Source: Mycolicibacterium cosmeticum (GTDB taxonomy: Bacteria; Actinomycetota; Actinomycetes; Mycobacteriales; Mycobacteriaceae). Taken from it: a stretch of 64,000 nt of DNA. A program made the translations under genes and the position numbers. A model generated the notes under the pieces. It worked only from the letters and a program-made list of their open reading frames with translations. It was not told the DNA's origin and ran no database searches. Positions 33,552 to 42,638 of the stretch are shown piece after piece. Location of the stretch: positions 1,984,001 through 2,048,000 of the forward strand of contig NZ_CCBB010000001.1 of assembly GCF_000613185.1 (NCBI RefSeq). Reading direction: 5' to 3'. Each line of letters starts with the position of its first letter. Position 1 is the stretch's first letter.

Positions 33552-35155
33552 AGCCCGAGGATCCGCACGGTCTCCTCGCGCATCTGCACCTTGCGGATCT
33601 TGCCGGTGACGGTCATCGGGAATTCGTCGACCAGGTGCACGTAGCGCGGAATCTTGTAATGCGCCAGCCTGCCGTCGGCGAATTCCCGAACGGCGTTGAC
33701 GTCCAACGGTTTCGCGCCGGATTTCATCTTGATCCAAGCGCAGATCTCCTCGCCGTACTTGGCGTCGGGGACACCGATCACCTGGGCGTCCTCGATGTCG
33801 GGATGGGTGTACAGGAATTCCTCGATCTCGCGCGGGTAGACGTTCTCACCGCCGCGGATCACCATGTCCTTGATCCGGCCGACGACGGTGCAGTAGCCGT
33901 CCTCCCGCATGACGGCGAGGTCGCCGGTGTGCATCCACCCGTCGAGATCGATGGCCTCGGCACTCTTTTCCGGGTCATCCCAGTATCCGAGCATCACCGA
34001 ATAGCCCCGGGTGCAGAACTCCCCCTGCTGGCCGCGTTCGACGATGTCCCCGGTCTCCGGGTCGACGATCTTCACCTCGACGTGCGGGTGCGCACGGCCG
34101 ATGGTGGCGGTACGCCGGTCCAGGTCGTCGTCGTGCAGGGTTTGACACGACACCGGCGACGTCTCGGTCATCCCGTAGCAGATGGCCACCTCGGCCATGT
34201 TCATCTCGTTGATGCAGCGTTTCATCACCTCGATGGGGCAGACCGAGCCGGCCATGATGCCGGTCCGGAGCGTGGACACGTCGGTCTGCGGGAACGCCGG
34301 GTGGTTCTGCATGGCGATGAACATGGTCGGCACCCCGTAGACGCCGGTGCAGCGTTCCCGTTCAATGGCTTTCAGCGTGAGGCCGGCGTCGAAGCCGGGT
34401 GCGGGGATCACCATGGTGACCGCGTGGGTGGTGCAGCCGAGGTTGCCCATCACCATGCCGAAGCAGTGGTAGAACGGCACCGGGATGCACAGCCGGTCGC
34501 CCGGGCGCAGGTTGATGCCCTCGGTGACGAAGAATCCATTGTTCAGGATGTTGCGATGCGACAGGGTCGCCCCTTTGGGAAAACCCGTTGTGCCCGAGGT
34601 GTACTGGATGTTGATCGGGTCGGTGTTGGACAGGGTTTGTTGCCGTGCCGCGAGTTCTTCCGGCGCCACGGCACCGGCACGCAACGCGTCCCAGTCGGCG
34701 GTGCCCAGGAAGATGACGTCGGTCAGCGCGGGCGCCTCGGGCCGGACCTCCTGCACCATGGCGACGTAGTCGGAAGTTTTGAAGTCGGTGGCCGAGATCA
34801 GCATCCGCACCCCGGACTGGTTGAGCACATAGCCGAGTTCGTGGGTGCGGTAGGCCGGGTTGATGTTGACCAGGATGGCGCCGATCTTGGCGCTGGCGTA
34901 CTGCACGATGGTCCACTCGGACCGGTTCGGTGACCAGATGCCCACCCGGTCGCCCTTGGCGATGCCGCGGCCGAGTAAACCCCGGGCCACCAGGTCGATC
35001 TCGTCGTTGAGTTCGCGGTAGGTCCAGCGGGTGCCCTGGGCGCAGTCGACGAGCGCTTCGACGTCCGGATATTCGGCGGCGGTGCGCTCGAAGTTGGCGC
35101 CGATGGTCTCTTCGAGGATGGGCGTATCGGTGGGGCCGGCGTCATAACTGTGCAT
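33548..35155 (-). CDS. AMP-binding acyl-CoA synthetase (FadD35-like)
   Basis: 535 residues. Activates a carboxylic acid with ATP to the acyl-adenylate, then thioesterifies it with CoA. The P-loop is [18 protein letters not shown], then [12 protein letters not shown], the hinge [20 protein letters not shown] and the catalytic lysine in [15 protein letters not shown]. The start overlaps the stop of the second synthetase by one base (TGATG), so both are made from one mRNA. Product substrate medium- or long-chain fatty acids or aryl acids; not resolvable by eye. Confidence 0.92.
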   Translation of the reverse strand: MHSYDAGPTDTPILEETIGANFERTAAEYPDVEALVDCAQGTRWTYRELNDEIDLVARGLLGRGIAKGDRVGIWSPNRSEWTIVQYASAKIGAILVNINPAYRTHELGYVLNQSGVRMLISATDFKTSDYVAMVQEVRPEAPALTDVIFLGTADWDALRAGAVAPEELAARQQTLSNTDPINIQYTSGTTGFPKGATLSHRNILNNGFFVTEGINLRPGDRLCIPVPFYHCFGMVMGNLGCTTHAVTMVIPAPGFDAGLTLKAIERERCTGVYGVPTMFIAMQNHPAFPQTDVSTLRTGIMAGSVCPIEVMKRCINEMNMAEVAICYGMTETSPVSCQTLHDDDLDRRTATIGRAHPHVEVKIVDPETGDIVERGQQGEFCTRGYSVMLGYWDDPEKSAEAIDLDGWMHTGDLAVMREDGYCTVVGRIKDMVIRGGENVYPREIEEFLYTHPDIEDAQVIGVPDAKYGEEICAWIKMKSGAKPLDVNAVREFADGRLAHYKIPRYVHLVDEFPMTVTGKIRKVQMREETVRILGL

Positions 35156-36825
35156 CAGAGCAGATCCTCGTAGCGGTATTCGGTCTCGATCGGCTGGCCC
35201 GACTCTTCGCGCCGGCGCAATTCGACGCGCCGGATCTTGCCCGAGATGGTCTTGGGCAGATCGAAGAACTCGACCCGGCGCACCTTGAGGTACGGGGCCA
35301 GATGGTCGCGGGCGTGTTCCATGATGGCGCGGGCGGTCTCGGCGTCGGCGGCCCAGCCTTCGGCCAGTGCCACATAGGCTTTCGGGATCGCCAACCGGGT
35401 CTCGTGCGGCTGCGGGACGACGGCGGCCTCCACGACGGCGGGGTGTTCGATGAGCACGCTTTCCAACTCGAACGGCGACACCTTGTAGTCGCTGGACTTG
35501 AACACATCGTCGGTGCGGCCGATATAGGTGATGTATCCGTCCGCGTCACGGCTGGCCACATCCCCGGTGTGGTAGTAACCGCCGTGCATCACCGTCGCAT
35601 TGCGTTGCGGGTCACCGAGATAGCCCGTCATGAGGTTCAGCGGCCGTTGGCTGAGATCGAGGCAGATCTCGCCCTCGTCGGCGAGCTCACCGGTCAGCGG
35701 GTCGACGAGCACCACCGGCACGCCGGGCATCGGCCGGCCCATCGAGCCCGCCTTCACCGGCTGGCCCGGCGTATTGCCGACCTGCAGGGTGGTCTCCGTC
35801 TGCCCGAACCCGTCGCGGATGGTCAACCCCCAGGCGCGGTGCACGGTTTCGATGACCTCGGGGTTCAGCGGTTCACCCGCACCCAGGATCTCGCGCAGCC
35901 CTTCGGGTTTGGCGCCGAGGTCGGCCTGGATGAGCATCCGCCATACCGTGGGTGGTGCGCAGAAAGTGTTGACGCCGGCCCGGTGCAACTGGTTCAGCAG
36001 GGCAGCCGCATCGAACCGGCTGTAGTTGTAGACGAAGATGGTGGCCTCGGCGATCCAGGGCGCGAAGAAACAGCTCCAGGCATGCTTGGCCCAGCCGGGT
36101 GAGCTGATCGCCAGGTGGACGTCGCCGGGCCGCGATCCGATCCACGCCATCGTCGACATGTGCCCGACCGGGTACGAAATCTGGGAGTGCTCGACCAGTT
36201 TCGGCTTGCTGGTGGTGCCCGAGGTGAAGTAGACCAGCAGCGGGTCGTCCACCGCGGTGACGGTCTGGTGCTTTTCGGGCGTCGTGGCGTAGGCGTCCTG
36301 GTAGCGGTGCCAGTTCTCGGCGTCCCCGACGGCGATGCGGACATAGTCGCCGGGCACCTGCTCGAACTTGGGTGTGTCGGCGGCGTTGGCGATGACGAAC
36401 CGGGCGGCCCCGCGGCCGATCCGGTCGGCCAGATCCTCCGGGCCCAGCGCACCGGTGGTCGGCATGATGACCGCGCCGAGCTTGGCGACGGCAAGCATCG
36501 CCTCCCACAGTTCGACCTGGTTGCCGAGCATCAGGATGACGCGGTCCCCCTTGCCCACGCCCAGGCCGCGCAGCCAGGTCGCCACCCGGTCGGAGGCCGC
36601 CGCCATCTCGGCGAAGCTGACCTTGCGCTCGGTGCCGTCCTGCTCGACGATCCACAGCGCGGTGCGGTCATTGCCCGCCGAAATGACGTCGAACCAGTCG
36701 ATGGCCCAGTTGAACGACCCCGTGATCTGGGGCCACTCGAACGTCGCGACGGCCTTGTCGTAGTCGGCGATGACGTCGACCAGGTGGTCGCGCGCCTCGC
36801 GGTACAGGTCGGTGTTGGTCGTCAT
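35155..36825 (-). CDS. Acetyl-CoA-synthetase-like acyl-CoA synthetase
   Basis: 556 residues, medium-chain/MACS-like branch. P-loop [18 protein letters not shown], then [34 protein letters not shown], hinge [20 protein letters not shown] and C-terminal lysine in [18 protein letters not shown]. First gene of a two-gene operon with the FadD35-like enzyme, and divergent from a GAF-LuxR regulator across 57 bp. Having two different synthetases in a unit suggests activation of two related acids or sequential use in one pathway. Confidence 0.92.
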   Translation of the reverse strand: MTTNTDLYREARDHLVDVIADYDKAVATFEWPQITGSFNWAIDWFDVISAGNDRTALWIVEQDGTERKVSFAEMAAASDRVATWLRGLGVGKGDRVILMLGNQVELWEAMLAVAKLGAVIMPTTGALGPEDLADRIGRGAARFVIANAADTPKFEQVPGDYVRIAVGDAENWHRYQDAYATTPEKHQTVTAVDDPLLVYFTSGTTSKPKLVEHSQISYPVGHMSTMAWIGSRPGDVHLAISSPGWAKHAWSCFFAPWIAEATIFVYNYSRFDAAALLNQLHRAGVNTFCAPPTVWRMLIQADLGAKPEGLREILGAGEPLNPEVIETVHRAWGLTIRDGFGQTETTLQVGNTPGQPVKAGSMGRPMPGVPVVLVDPLTGELADEGEICLDLSQRPLNLMTGYLGDPQRNATVMHGGYYHTGDVASRDADGYITYIGRTDDVFKSSDYKVSPFELESVLIEHPAVVEAAVVPQPHETRLAIPKAYVALAEGWAADAETARAIMEHARDHLAPYLKVRRVEFFDLPKTISGKIRRVELRRREESGQPIETEYRYEDLL

Positions 36826-36860
36826 GCAGATAGGATCTACGTCACACTTGTCCGTCCGCT

Positions 36861-36877
36861 ACCCCCGAAAGAGGGGA
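36861..36877 (+). promoter_or_regulatory. C-tract/G-tract pair at the luxR promoter (RamA-type site)
   Basis: ACCCCCG at 36861-36867 and AGGGGA at 36872-36877, between the divergent synthetase and regulator genes and overlapping the regulator's ribosome-binding site. RamA of Corynebacterium glutamicum, a regulator of the same architecture, recognises runs of four to six C or G flanked by A/T. A similar set lies at 37731-37758. Binding by this regulator is inferred. Confidence 0.45.
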
Positions 36878-36882
36878 ATCCT

Positions 36883-37719
36883 GTGCAATCGCTGTTAAGG
36901 CCCCGCGACACCGACGCGGTGCGCGCTGAGCTGCGACGGGTGGCCGCCGAGGCCGGCGTTCCGGTGCTCTTCGGTGGCGAGGTGCACGATGATGCGCTGT
37001 TGCTGACGGAGTTCGTCGGCACCCGCACCAGCGGCCTGCGCGGGCTGGTGGTGCGGTCCCGCTCCGGGCTCGGCGGGGCCAGCATGGTGGCGGGCCGGCC
37101 CATGGCGGTGGCCGACTACCGCAACGATGTGAGCATCACCCACGACTACGACGCGCCGGTGGTCGGCGAGGGTATCCGCTCGGTGTTGGCGGTGCCGGTG
37201 CTGGTGGACGGCCGGGCCCGGGCCATGCTGTACGGCGCCTACCGGGCGGCCGCCCCGATCGGTGGCCGGGCTATGGACCTGATGGTGGGCTCGGCCCAGC
37301 GGCTGTCTTATGAGTTGCGGGTGCGCGACGAGGTGGACCGCCGGATGCGACTGCGTGAGGCGCACCTCGCCTCGGGTGATCGGCTGGCCAACGCAGAGCA
37401 GATCCGAGAGGTGCACGCCGACCTGCGCCGGCTGGCGGCTTGCGCACCTGCTTCGATGCAAGGACAGCTGCGGGTGCTGGCCGACCAGTTGGGCACGGCC
37501 CTGTCGGGCGGCGCCCCGATCGCTGCGCCACTGACCCAGCGGGAGATCGATGTGCTGGCCCAGGTGGCCTTGGGGTGCACCAATGCCGAAGCGGCGCAGC
37601 GGCTCTCACTGAAGCCGGAAACGGTGAAGAGCTATCTGCGCAGTGCCGCAGCGAAATTGGGGACGAAGACCAGGCATGAGGCGGTGTCGCGGGCTCGGCG
37701 GGGGCGGTTGATTCCGTAA
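36883..37719 (+). CDS. GAF-LuxR transcriptional regulator, RamA-like
   Basis: 278 residues (RamA about 282). An N-terminal GAF-like domain (residues about 10-150: VPVLFGGEVHDDALLLTEFV, GLGGASMVAGRPMAVADYR, VGEGIRSVLAVPVLVDGRAR) and a C-terminal LuxR helix-turn-helix from about 215 (PLTQREIDVLAQVALGCTNA, RLSLKPETVKSYLRSAAAKL). GTG 36883 is preceded by GAGGGG. Divergent from the two acyl-CoA synthetases, which it probably controls; C/G-tract motifs of RamA type flank the gene on both sides. RamA governs acetate and propionate metabolism in corynebacteria. Confidence 0.88.
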   Translation: MQSLLRPRDTDAVRAELRRVAAEAGVPVLFGGEVHDDALLLTEFVGTRTSGLRGLVVRSRSGLGGASMVAGRPMAVADYRNDVSITHDYDAPVVGEGIRSVLAVPVLVDGRARAMLYGAYRAAAPIGGRAMDLMVGSAQRLSYELRVRDEVDRRMRLREAHLASGDRLANAEQIREVHADLRRLAACAPASMQGQLRVLADQLGTALSGGAPIAAPLTQREIDVLAQVALGCTNAEAAQRLSLKPETVKSYLRSAAAKLGTKTRHEAVSRARRGRLIP

Positions 37720-37730
37720 GAGTTGCGTGT

Positions 37731-37758
37731 CCCCCAATCGGGGGAACGGGGGTTCCCC
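37731..37758 (+). promoter_or_regulatory. Cluster of C- and G-tracts between luxR and the CDP-DAG pyrophosphatase gene
   Basis: CCCCC (37731-37735), GGGGG (37740-37744), GGGGG (37748-37752) and CCCC (37755-37758). These form two overlapping inverted repeats (CCCCC-aat-c-GGGGG and GGGGAAC/GTTCCCC). They may end the regulator transcript or be a binding site controlling the gene starting at 37857, 99 bp downstream. Confidence 0.45.
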
Positions 37759-37856
37759 TGTCACACAACCCGACCAGCGGACAGACCGGGGCCCCGGGAT
37801 GCGGGAAGTTGTTCTCACCAAGCTTTCACCCCCGCAAGCGAACTCAGGAGAACACC

Positions 37857-38708
37857 ATGACGAACACCTCTCGCGCCCGCTTCGCCCGCCGCATCGCCGC
37901 CGTCGCCTCGCTGGCCGTCGTCCCGGCATTGGCCCTGGGCCTGGCGCCGGCCTCCAACGCCGACGCGACGGCCGGCGCCTTCGGCCCGTGCTCCACCATC
38001 AAGCAGATGGAGAGCACGTTGTGGAAGGGCGTGGACCCGAACATGTACACCCCGAAGAACAAGGGGACCAACTTCGACATCCAATGGCCCAACAACGACG
38101 CGTCCCACGGCTGGGCGGTGCACTCCGGCAACTCCAGCCAGAAGAAGGTGCACACTGATCTGCTGGTCATTCCCACCATGCCCGAGTCGGGTATCGAATG
38201 CTCCAACCTGCTGTCCGCAGACGCACCCCACTACTTCAAGCACGCCGCCGACGAAGCCCATCTCCTCAACGGTGTCAGCGACTGGGCGCTGGCCATCAAC
38301 TCCGCCGACAGCCGGGGTCAAGAACAGATGCACATCCACCTGACCGAGCTGTACCGCCCGGCGCGCCACGATATCGACGCGGCGGCCAAGGCCGGCCAGA
38401 TCACCGACCACGAGAGCAGCTGGGTGAACTCGGTCATCTCGGTCACCGGCCATGACCAGTCGATGACGAAGAACGCCAGCCCGAACAGCTACCGCGCCTG
38501 GCACACCAGCTCGCTGGACCAGAACTTCTTCGCGAAGGTCAACAACGACATCGCGCAGCCCAAAGGCACCGCCATGTCGCATGTGATGATCCTGGTCACC
38601 AAGGATCCGCGTGGCGGCTTCGATGTGCTCGAAAGCGACCGGCAGAGCGGTCTTTCCGCCGGCATCGGCAACGTCGAGTCCCTGCTGTGGAAAGTCAACG
38701 GCAAGTAG
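37857..38708 (+). CDS. Secreted CDP-diacylglycerol pyrophosphatase (Cdh family)
   Basis: 283 residues. A Sec signal peptide is clear (SRARFARRIAAVASLAVVPA then ALALGLAPASNADA). The mature domain has the HIT-like active site QMHIHLTEL near residue 160 and the family's CSTIKQMESTLWKGVDP, VIPTMPESGIECSNLL and SHVMILVTKDPRGGFDVLE. Family enzymes split CDP-diacylglycerol to CMP and phosphatidate; M. tuberculosis Rv2289 is a homologue. Export makes a periplasmic role or a broader phosphoester substrate likely. ATG 37857 with CAGGAG seven bases upstream. Terminated by the hairpin at 38721. Confidence 0.9.
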   Translation: MTNTSRARFARRIAAVASLAVVPALALGLAPASNADATAGAFGPCSTIKQMESTLWKGVDPNMYTPKNKGTNFDIQWPNNDASHGWAVHSGNSSQKKVHTDLLVIPTMPESGIECSNLLSADAPHYFKHAADEAHLLNGVSDWALAINSADSRGQEQMHIHLTELYRPARHDIDAAAKAGQITDHESSWVNSVISVTGHDQSMTKNASPNSYRAWHTSSLDQNFFAKVNNDIAQPKGTAMSHVMILVTKDPRGGFDVLESDRQSGLSAGIGNVESLLWKVNGK

Positions 38709-38720
38709 CACGGCACCGCA

Positions 38721-38756
38721 GGGAAGGTCACCCGAGTTCGCTCGGGTGACCTTCCC
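38721..38756. terminator. Strong bidirectional hairpin, 16-bp stem with TTCG loop
   Basis: Arms GGGAAGGTCACCCGAG (38721-38736) and CTCGGGTGACCTTCCC (38741-38756) pair without a mismatch around TTCG. It lies between two convergent genes (stops at 38708 and 38762). No U-run follows. One of the strongest structures in the window. Confidence 0.9.
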
Positions 38757-38761
38757 CGCGT

Positions 38762-39667
38762 TCACCGGCGCGCGGACCGCCGGAACGCGCCCGGCGTCGT
38801 CCCGAACTGTCGACGAAAATGCCTGCGCACGTTGACCGCCGACCCCAGTCCGACCCGCTGCGCGATGACCTCCACCGTCAGGTCGGTACTCGTCAGCAAT
38901 TCGCGCGCCGCGGCGAGCCGCCGCTCGAGCAGCCACTCCCCCGGACTCGTTCCGAATTCCTGCGCGGTGCGCCGCGCCAGGGTACGCGGCGAAACATTGA
39001 GAACTGCAGCCATATCCCGCACGCTCAGTGGGTCTGCCAACCGCGCCGATACCCACGTGCCGAGCGCATCGAAATCACCGGAGCCGGCACCGGTGGGGGT
39101 GTACCGCGGCAGCACCATGCTCTCGGCGACGAGCCGCGCGTACTCGGCACCGAAGTCGGTCGCGACCAGATGCAGGCACAGATCGATTCCCGCGCCGCCA
39201 CCGGCGCTGGTGGCCACGTCGCCGTGATCCACGAACGTGGCGTCCTCGATCGTCACCCGGGGGAACTCGCGCCGCAGCTGTTCACGGCGGGCCGGATGCG
39301 CGGTGGCCGAGCGGCCGTCCAACAACCCCGTGCGGGCAAGTGCGAATACGCCCGAGCAGATCGACACCAACCGTGCGCCCCGCTCGTGTGCACGTAGCAA
39401 GGCGTCGCGGGTAACAGTAGGCATCGGCGCAACGATGGGCGTCCAGCCGGGAACGATCACGGTGTCCGCGGTCTCGAGCGCCTCCAACCCGTGCTCCACC
39501 TGCATCACGTAACCGGCCGTTGTTGCCACCGGTCCCGGATTCTGGGCGCAGATACCGAAGTCATACCGCCGCGGCACGTTCGGCCGCACCGTCCCGAAAA
39601 CCTCATCCGCGCAACCCAGCTCGAAGGTCGACTGCACGGACCGCACCAGTGCGACAACACGATGCAT
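38762..39667 (-). CDS. GlxA/FtrA-type AraC-family regulator with DJ-1/PfpI domain
   Basis: 301 residues. The N-terminal DJ-1/PfpI-like sensor (residues 1 to about 185; VSICSGVFALARTGLLDGRS with the nucleophile-like Cys, then HPARREQLRREFPRV and VDHGDVATSAGGGAGIDLCL) precedes two AraC helix-turn-helix units (SVRDMAAVLNVSPRTLARR; TVEVIAQRVGLGSAVNVRRH). Divergent from a small cupin gene across 71 bp, the most likely target. In other actinobacteria such regulators act on amine, glycine betaine or stress genes. Confidence 0.9.
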   Translation of the reverse strand: MHRVVALVRSVQSTFELGCADEVFGTVRPNVPRRYDFGICAQNPGPVATTAGYVMQVEHGLEALETADTVIVPGWTPIVAPMPTVTRDALLRAHERGARLVSICSGVFALARTGLLDGRSATAHPARREQLRREFPRVTIEDATFVDHGDVATSAGGGAGIDLCLHLVATDFGAEYARLVAESMVLPRYTPTGAGSGDFDALGTWVSARLADPLSVRDMAAVLNVSPRTLARRTAQEFGTSPGEWLLERRLAAARELLTSTDLTVEVIAQRVGLGSAVNVRRHFRRQFGTTPGAFRRSARR

Positions 39668-39738
39668 GGCTCGAAAGTACCCAATCGTGGCAAGCCGCGA
39701 CCTGTCAGGGCACTGCCCGCAGAGGACACCATGAATCC

Positions 39739-40074
39739 GTGAACCCAGAGATCCTGGCCCAGCCCGGTTATCAGTCCTCGTCCGTCGACGACATCGCCGC
39801 CGAAGAGATCCACCCCGGCATCCGGGTACGCCGACTCTGGCGCGGACCGAACGGAGCGAAGGCCGCCGTACTCGAGATGGCCCCGGGAAGCAGCTTCCCC
39901 GAACGCGACGTCCACCAGCCCGGAGACGAGGAGGTCTACGTGCTCGACGGTGTCTTCAACGACGGTGCACGGGACTATCCCGCCGGCACATTTCTGCATG
40001 CGCCCGCCGGATCCTGGCACCTGCCTTCGACGACGACGGGGTGCCGGCTCTTCCTCTTCTATCCGCAGGGATAG
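39739..40074 (+). CDS. ChrR-like small cupin protein
   Basis: 111 residues, single cupin domain: SSSVDDIAAEEIHPGIRVRR, MAPGSSFPERDVHQPGDEEV, YVLDGVFNDGARDYPAGTFL and HAPAGSWHLPSTTTGCRLFL. The second half matches the ChrR anti-sigma cupin module (DGVFxD...YPAGxFLHxPxGS-H). No zinc-binding anti-sigma N-terminus is present, so it is a stand-alone cupin. GTG 39739 lies 13 bases after GAGGA. Probable target of the divergent AraC-type regulator. Oxidative-stress or small-molecule binding role is inferred. Confidence 0.82.
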   Translation: MNPEILAQPGYQSSSVDDIAAEEIHPGIRVRRLWRGPNGAKAAVLEMAPGSSFPERDVHQPGDEEVYVLDGVFNDGARDYPAGTFLHAPAGSWHLPSTTTGCRLFLFYPQG

Positions 40075-40093
40075 GAGAAGCCGGGGGTCGAGG

Positions 40094-40303
40094 TCAGTCG
40101 CCGCGCCCGGTCTGCGCCTGCAGATCCTCGATCAGATCCGAAGCCTCGGCCTTGGTCAGCTCGGCCGGCACCTCGCGTCCGGCCTCTCTCGCCAGCGTGT
40201 GGAGGTAACTACGCTGGGGCCCGGTCATCGCCTCGTCGCCCGTCACCCACTCCGACGTGTCCTTTTCGGGATTTTCTGTCGTCTCATTCGTCTGTTGCGT
40301 CAT
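40094..40303 (-). CDS. DUF3072-family small protein
   Basis: 69 residues, acidic and hydrophilic: MTQQTNETTENPEKDTSEWV, TGDEAMTGPQRSYLHTLARE, AGREVPAELTKAEASDLIED, LQAQTGRGD. The MTGPQRSYLxTLxxEAG and LTKAEASxLIDxLQ pattern is that of DUF3072, which resembles an SAP/HeH-like helical DNA-binding fold. ATG 40303 is used; an upstream start would add eight unrelated residues. Downstream of the NCS1 permease, whose stop is 39 bases upstream of this start's region on the opposite side. Function unknown. Confidence 0.82.
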   Translation of the reverse strand: MTQQTNETTENPEKDTSEWVTGDEAMTGPQRSYLHTLAREAGREVPAELTKAEASDLIEDLQAQTGRGD

Positions 40304-40342
40304 GCCCACAAAGTTCCCATCGCACAAGCGTTCGAAACCTTA

Positions 40343-41797
40343 TTACGTCTCCACCGGCGCGACCCGTCCGGCGAAGCTGACCGCCTCGATCCCGTGCTCA
40401 CGCGCATCGGCCTCCGCGCGCGCCGTCTCGGCGGCCAGGTCCAGTGACCGGGCCATCACCAGATACGCTGCGGCGGAGGCGAACAGCCCGACGAACAAGG
40501 CGATGTCGATATTGCCCATGGCCGCCGCGACGGGGCCGGTGAACCAGACCGTCACCACGAACGGGATCATCGCGACGATCCCGACGAGGTACGCGGTCAG
40601 CCCGCGCCAGCCCCAGGTGCCGTAGACGCTGTCGTGGGCGACGAAGATCTCCCGCACCGCGTAGTGGCCGCGCCGCACGAAGTAATAGTCGACCAGGTTC
40701 ACCGAGGTCCACGGCACCAACAGGTACAGCAGCACCACCAGGAAGCTGCCGAAGTTGGTCAGGAAGGCACCGGTCGACAGCACCGCGCCCAGCAGCCCGG
40801 CGAAAGCGATCACGGTGCACGAGACGACGCGCAGCCGAAGGGTGGGCCGCACCGGACGGAACGAATCGACCATGGTGATCAGCTCCAGCGAGGCGGCGTA
40901 GATGTTGACCGTCACCACGGTGACCAGACCGGGCAGGGCGGCGACCAACAGCCAGGCCCCGGACCCCGACATCAGCCGATCGGCGGCCTGCTGCACGGCC
41001 TCCAGTGGGGCGGCGCCGGTGAACAGCGCAGCGACCAGGGCACCGAGCATCATCAACCAGGTGGCGCCGACGAAAACGCCTGTGTAGGTGTGGAACAGCG
41101 CCTTGCGTGGGCTGGTCTGCGGTGGCAAATACCGCGAGTAGTCCGAGACGTACGGCGCCCAGCCCAACGCATAGGCCGCCGCGGCGGCGAATTGCACCAG
41201 GAACGGACCCCAGGTGAAGCCGCCGAAGCCCAATTGCCCGTCGGGCAGGGGCAGCCAGATCAGCGCCGCGACGGTGAACACACCGAAGGTGGCCAGGAAC
41301 AGCCATGTCAGCCAGGTCTGGAAGCGGTGGATCCAGTGGTAGCCGAAGATCGCCAATGCCAGTGCCAGCGCGGTGACGACGACGAACCACAGGTCGCGCA
41401 GATCGGTGCCGGTGACCAGGGTGAGAGCGTCAGCGGCCAGGATCTGGTTGAAGATGTTGAAGCCGACGATGCTGAACACCACCACGGCACAGATGACCAC
41501 CACGCCGCGATAGCCGAATTGGCCACGTGACTGGATCATCTGCGGCAGGCCCAGTTGCGGGCCCTGCGCCGAGTGGAACGCGGTGAACACCGTGCCGACG
41601 GCCGCGCCGGTGACGATGGCCAGCAGCGAAGAGAGGAAGGACGCGCCGAGGGCCGCCCCCACCATGCCGGTGGCGAGCGTGGTGAGGTTCGCATTGGACA
41701 TGAACCACAACGGGAACAGCGTCGACGGCTTGCCGCGGCGCTCGGTCAGGGGGATCCAGTCGATGGATTTCGACTCGATCGCGGATGCGTCAGACAC
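40343..41797 (-). CDS. NCS1-family permease (purine/cytosine/hydantoin type)
   Basis: 484 residues with twelve membrane segments. PLTERRGKPSTLFPLWFMSN at the N-terminus, GRQFGYRG-like QSRGQFGYRGVVVICAVVVF, WAPYVSDYSRYLPPQTSPRK in segment 6 region and LVDYYFVRRGHYAV near the end are family marks. Substrate likely a nucleobase, ureide or related cyclic amide. Its start overlaps the stop of the nitrilase-like gene by eight bases, and both follow a histidinol dehydrogenase-like gene: a three-gene uptake-and-degradation operon. Confidence 0.9.
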   Translation of the reverse strand: MSDASAIESKSIDWIPLTERRGKPSTLFPLWFMSNANLTTLATGMVGAALGASFLSSLLAIVTGAAVGTVFTAFHSAQGPQLGLPQMIQSRGQFGYRGVVVICAVVVFSIVGFNIFNQILAADALTLVTGTDLRDLWFVVVTALALALAIFGYHWIHRFQTWLTWLFLATFGVFTVAALIWLPLPDGQLGFGGFTWGPFLVQFAAAAAYALGWAPYVSDYSRYLPPQTSPRKALFHTYTGVFVGATWLMMLGALVAALFTGAAPLEAVQQAADRLMSGSGAWLLVAALPGLVTVVTVNIYAASLELITMVDSFRPVRPTLRLRVVSCTVIAFAGLLGAVLSTGAFLTNFGSFLVVLLYLLVPWTSVNLVDYYFVRRGHYAVREIFVAHDSVYGTWGWRGLTAYLVGIVAMIPFVVTVWFTGPVAAAMGNIDIALFVGLFASAAAYLVMARSLDLAAETARAEADAREHGIEAVSFAGRVAPVET

Positions 41798-42638
41798 GGA
41801 TTCCTCGCTTCTGGTGATGGTCGGGTTGGGGAATCACAATGTCCCCGTAGAGCTCTGGGCGGCGATCGGCGAACAGGTCGTTGTGCGGTCCGATGACTTT
41901 GTCGCAATGGAGGTCGAGCACCGCGTCGGCACGGTTACGGTGATCTGACGTTCCCACGATCCAGCCGTCGGCCGAGATCACCGCCGTCCCGCCGGTCCAG
42001 GTCACTGCACGTTCGGATCCGTGCCGGTCGGCGATCACCGTCGCCAACCGTGACGAACGGGCCGCGGCCATGGCCTGGATGGTTTCCGGCGGGTACTCGC
42101 CCGGCGGTCGGGCCACCAGCGGCCAGTTCACCGGCAGCGCCAGCACATCGGCACCGGCCAGCGCCAGTCGCCTCGGCAGTTCCGGGAACTCGTTGTCGTA
42201 GCAGATCGCAACGCCGAGCCGGCCGATCGGCGTGTCGAACACCGCGCCGGCCTGCGCACCGGGCGTGAAGATTCCGTACTCGGCACCCCACAGGTGCGCC
42301 TTGCGATAGCAACCGATGACACCCCGGCCACCGAGCACGAGCGCCGAGTTGTACAAGCGCGCACCGTCGGTTTCGCAGAAACCGACGACCGCGACGGCAC
42401 CCGGCGTCAGGTGCCCGGCCAGGCCGGACAGCCTGGGGTCGTCGACCGTCAGGGCCACGGCTTCCACTTCGGCGCGGTCATGGAAAACGTAACCGCTGGT
42501 TGCCAATTCGGGTAGGACAACCAACTGCGCGCCCGCTGCAGACCGCAACGCATCACCGATGCGGGTGAGATTGTCTGCCAGCGACCCGATCTCCACGGGT
42601 ATCGAGATCGCCGAAACACGCAGCTGCCGCCCGTTCAT
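41790..42638 (-). CDS. Carbon-nitrogen hydrolase (nitrilase superfamily amidase)
   Basis: 282 residues with the Glu-Lys-Cys triad: E44 in VLPELATSGYVF, K113 in CYRKAHLWGAEYGIF, C146 in GVAICYDNEFPELPRRLA. Hydrolyses a C-N bond of an amide or carbamoyl compound. Its stop overlaps the NCS1 permease start by eight bases and its start touches the stop of the HisD-like gene. Substrate presumably imported by the permease and then handled by the dehydrogenase, or the reverse. Confidence 0.9.
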   Translation of the reverse strand: MNGRQLRVSAISIPVEIGSLADNLTRIGDALRSAAGAQLVVLPELATSGYVFHDRAEVEAVALTVDDPRLSGLAGHLTPGAVAVVGFCETDGARLYNSALVLGGRGVIGCYRKAHLWGAEYGIFTPGAQAGAVFDTPIGRLGVAICYDNEFPELPRRLALAGADVLALPVNWPLVARPPGEYPPETIQAMAAARSSRLATVIADRHGSERAVTWTGGTAVISADGWIVGTSDHRNRADAVLDLHCDKVIGPHNDLFADRRPELYGDIVIPQPDHHQKRGIRV

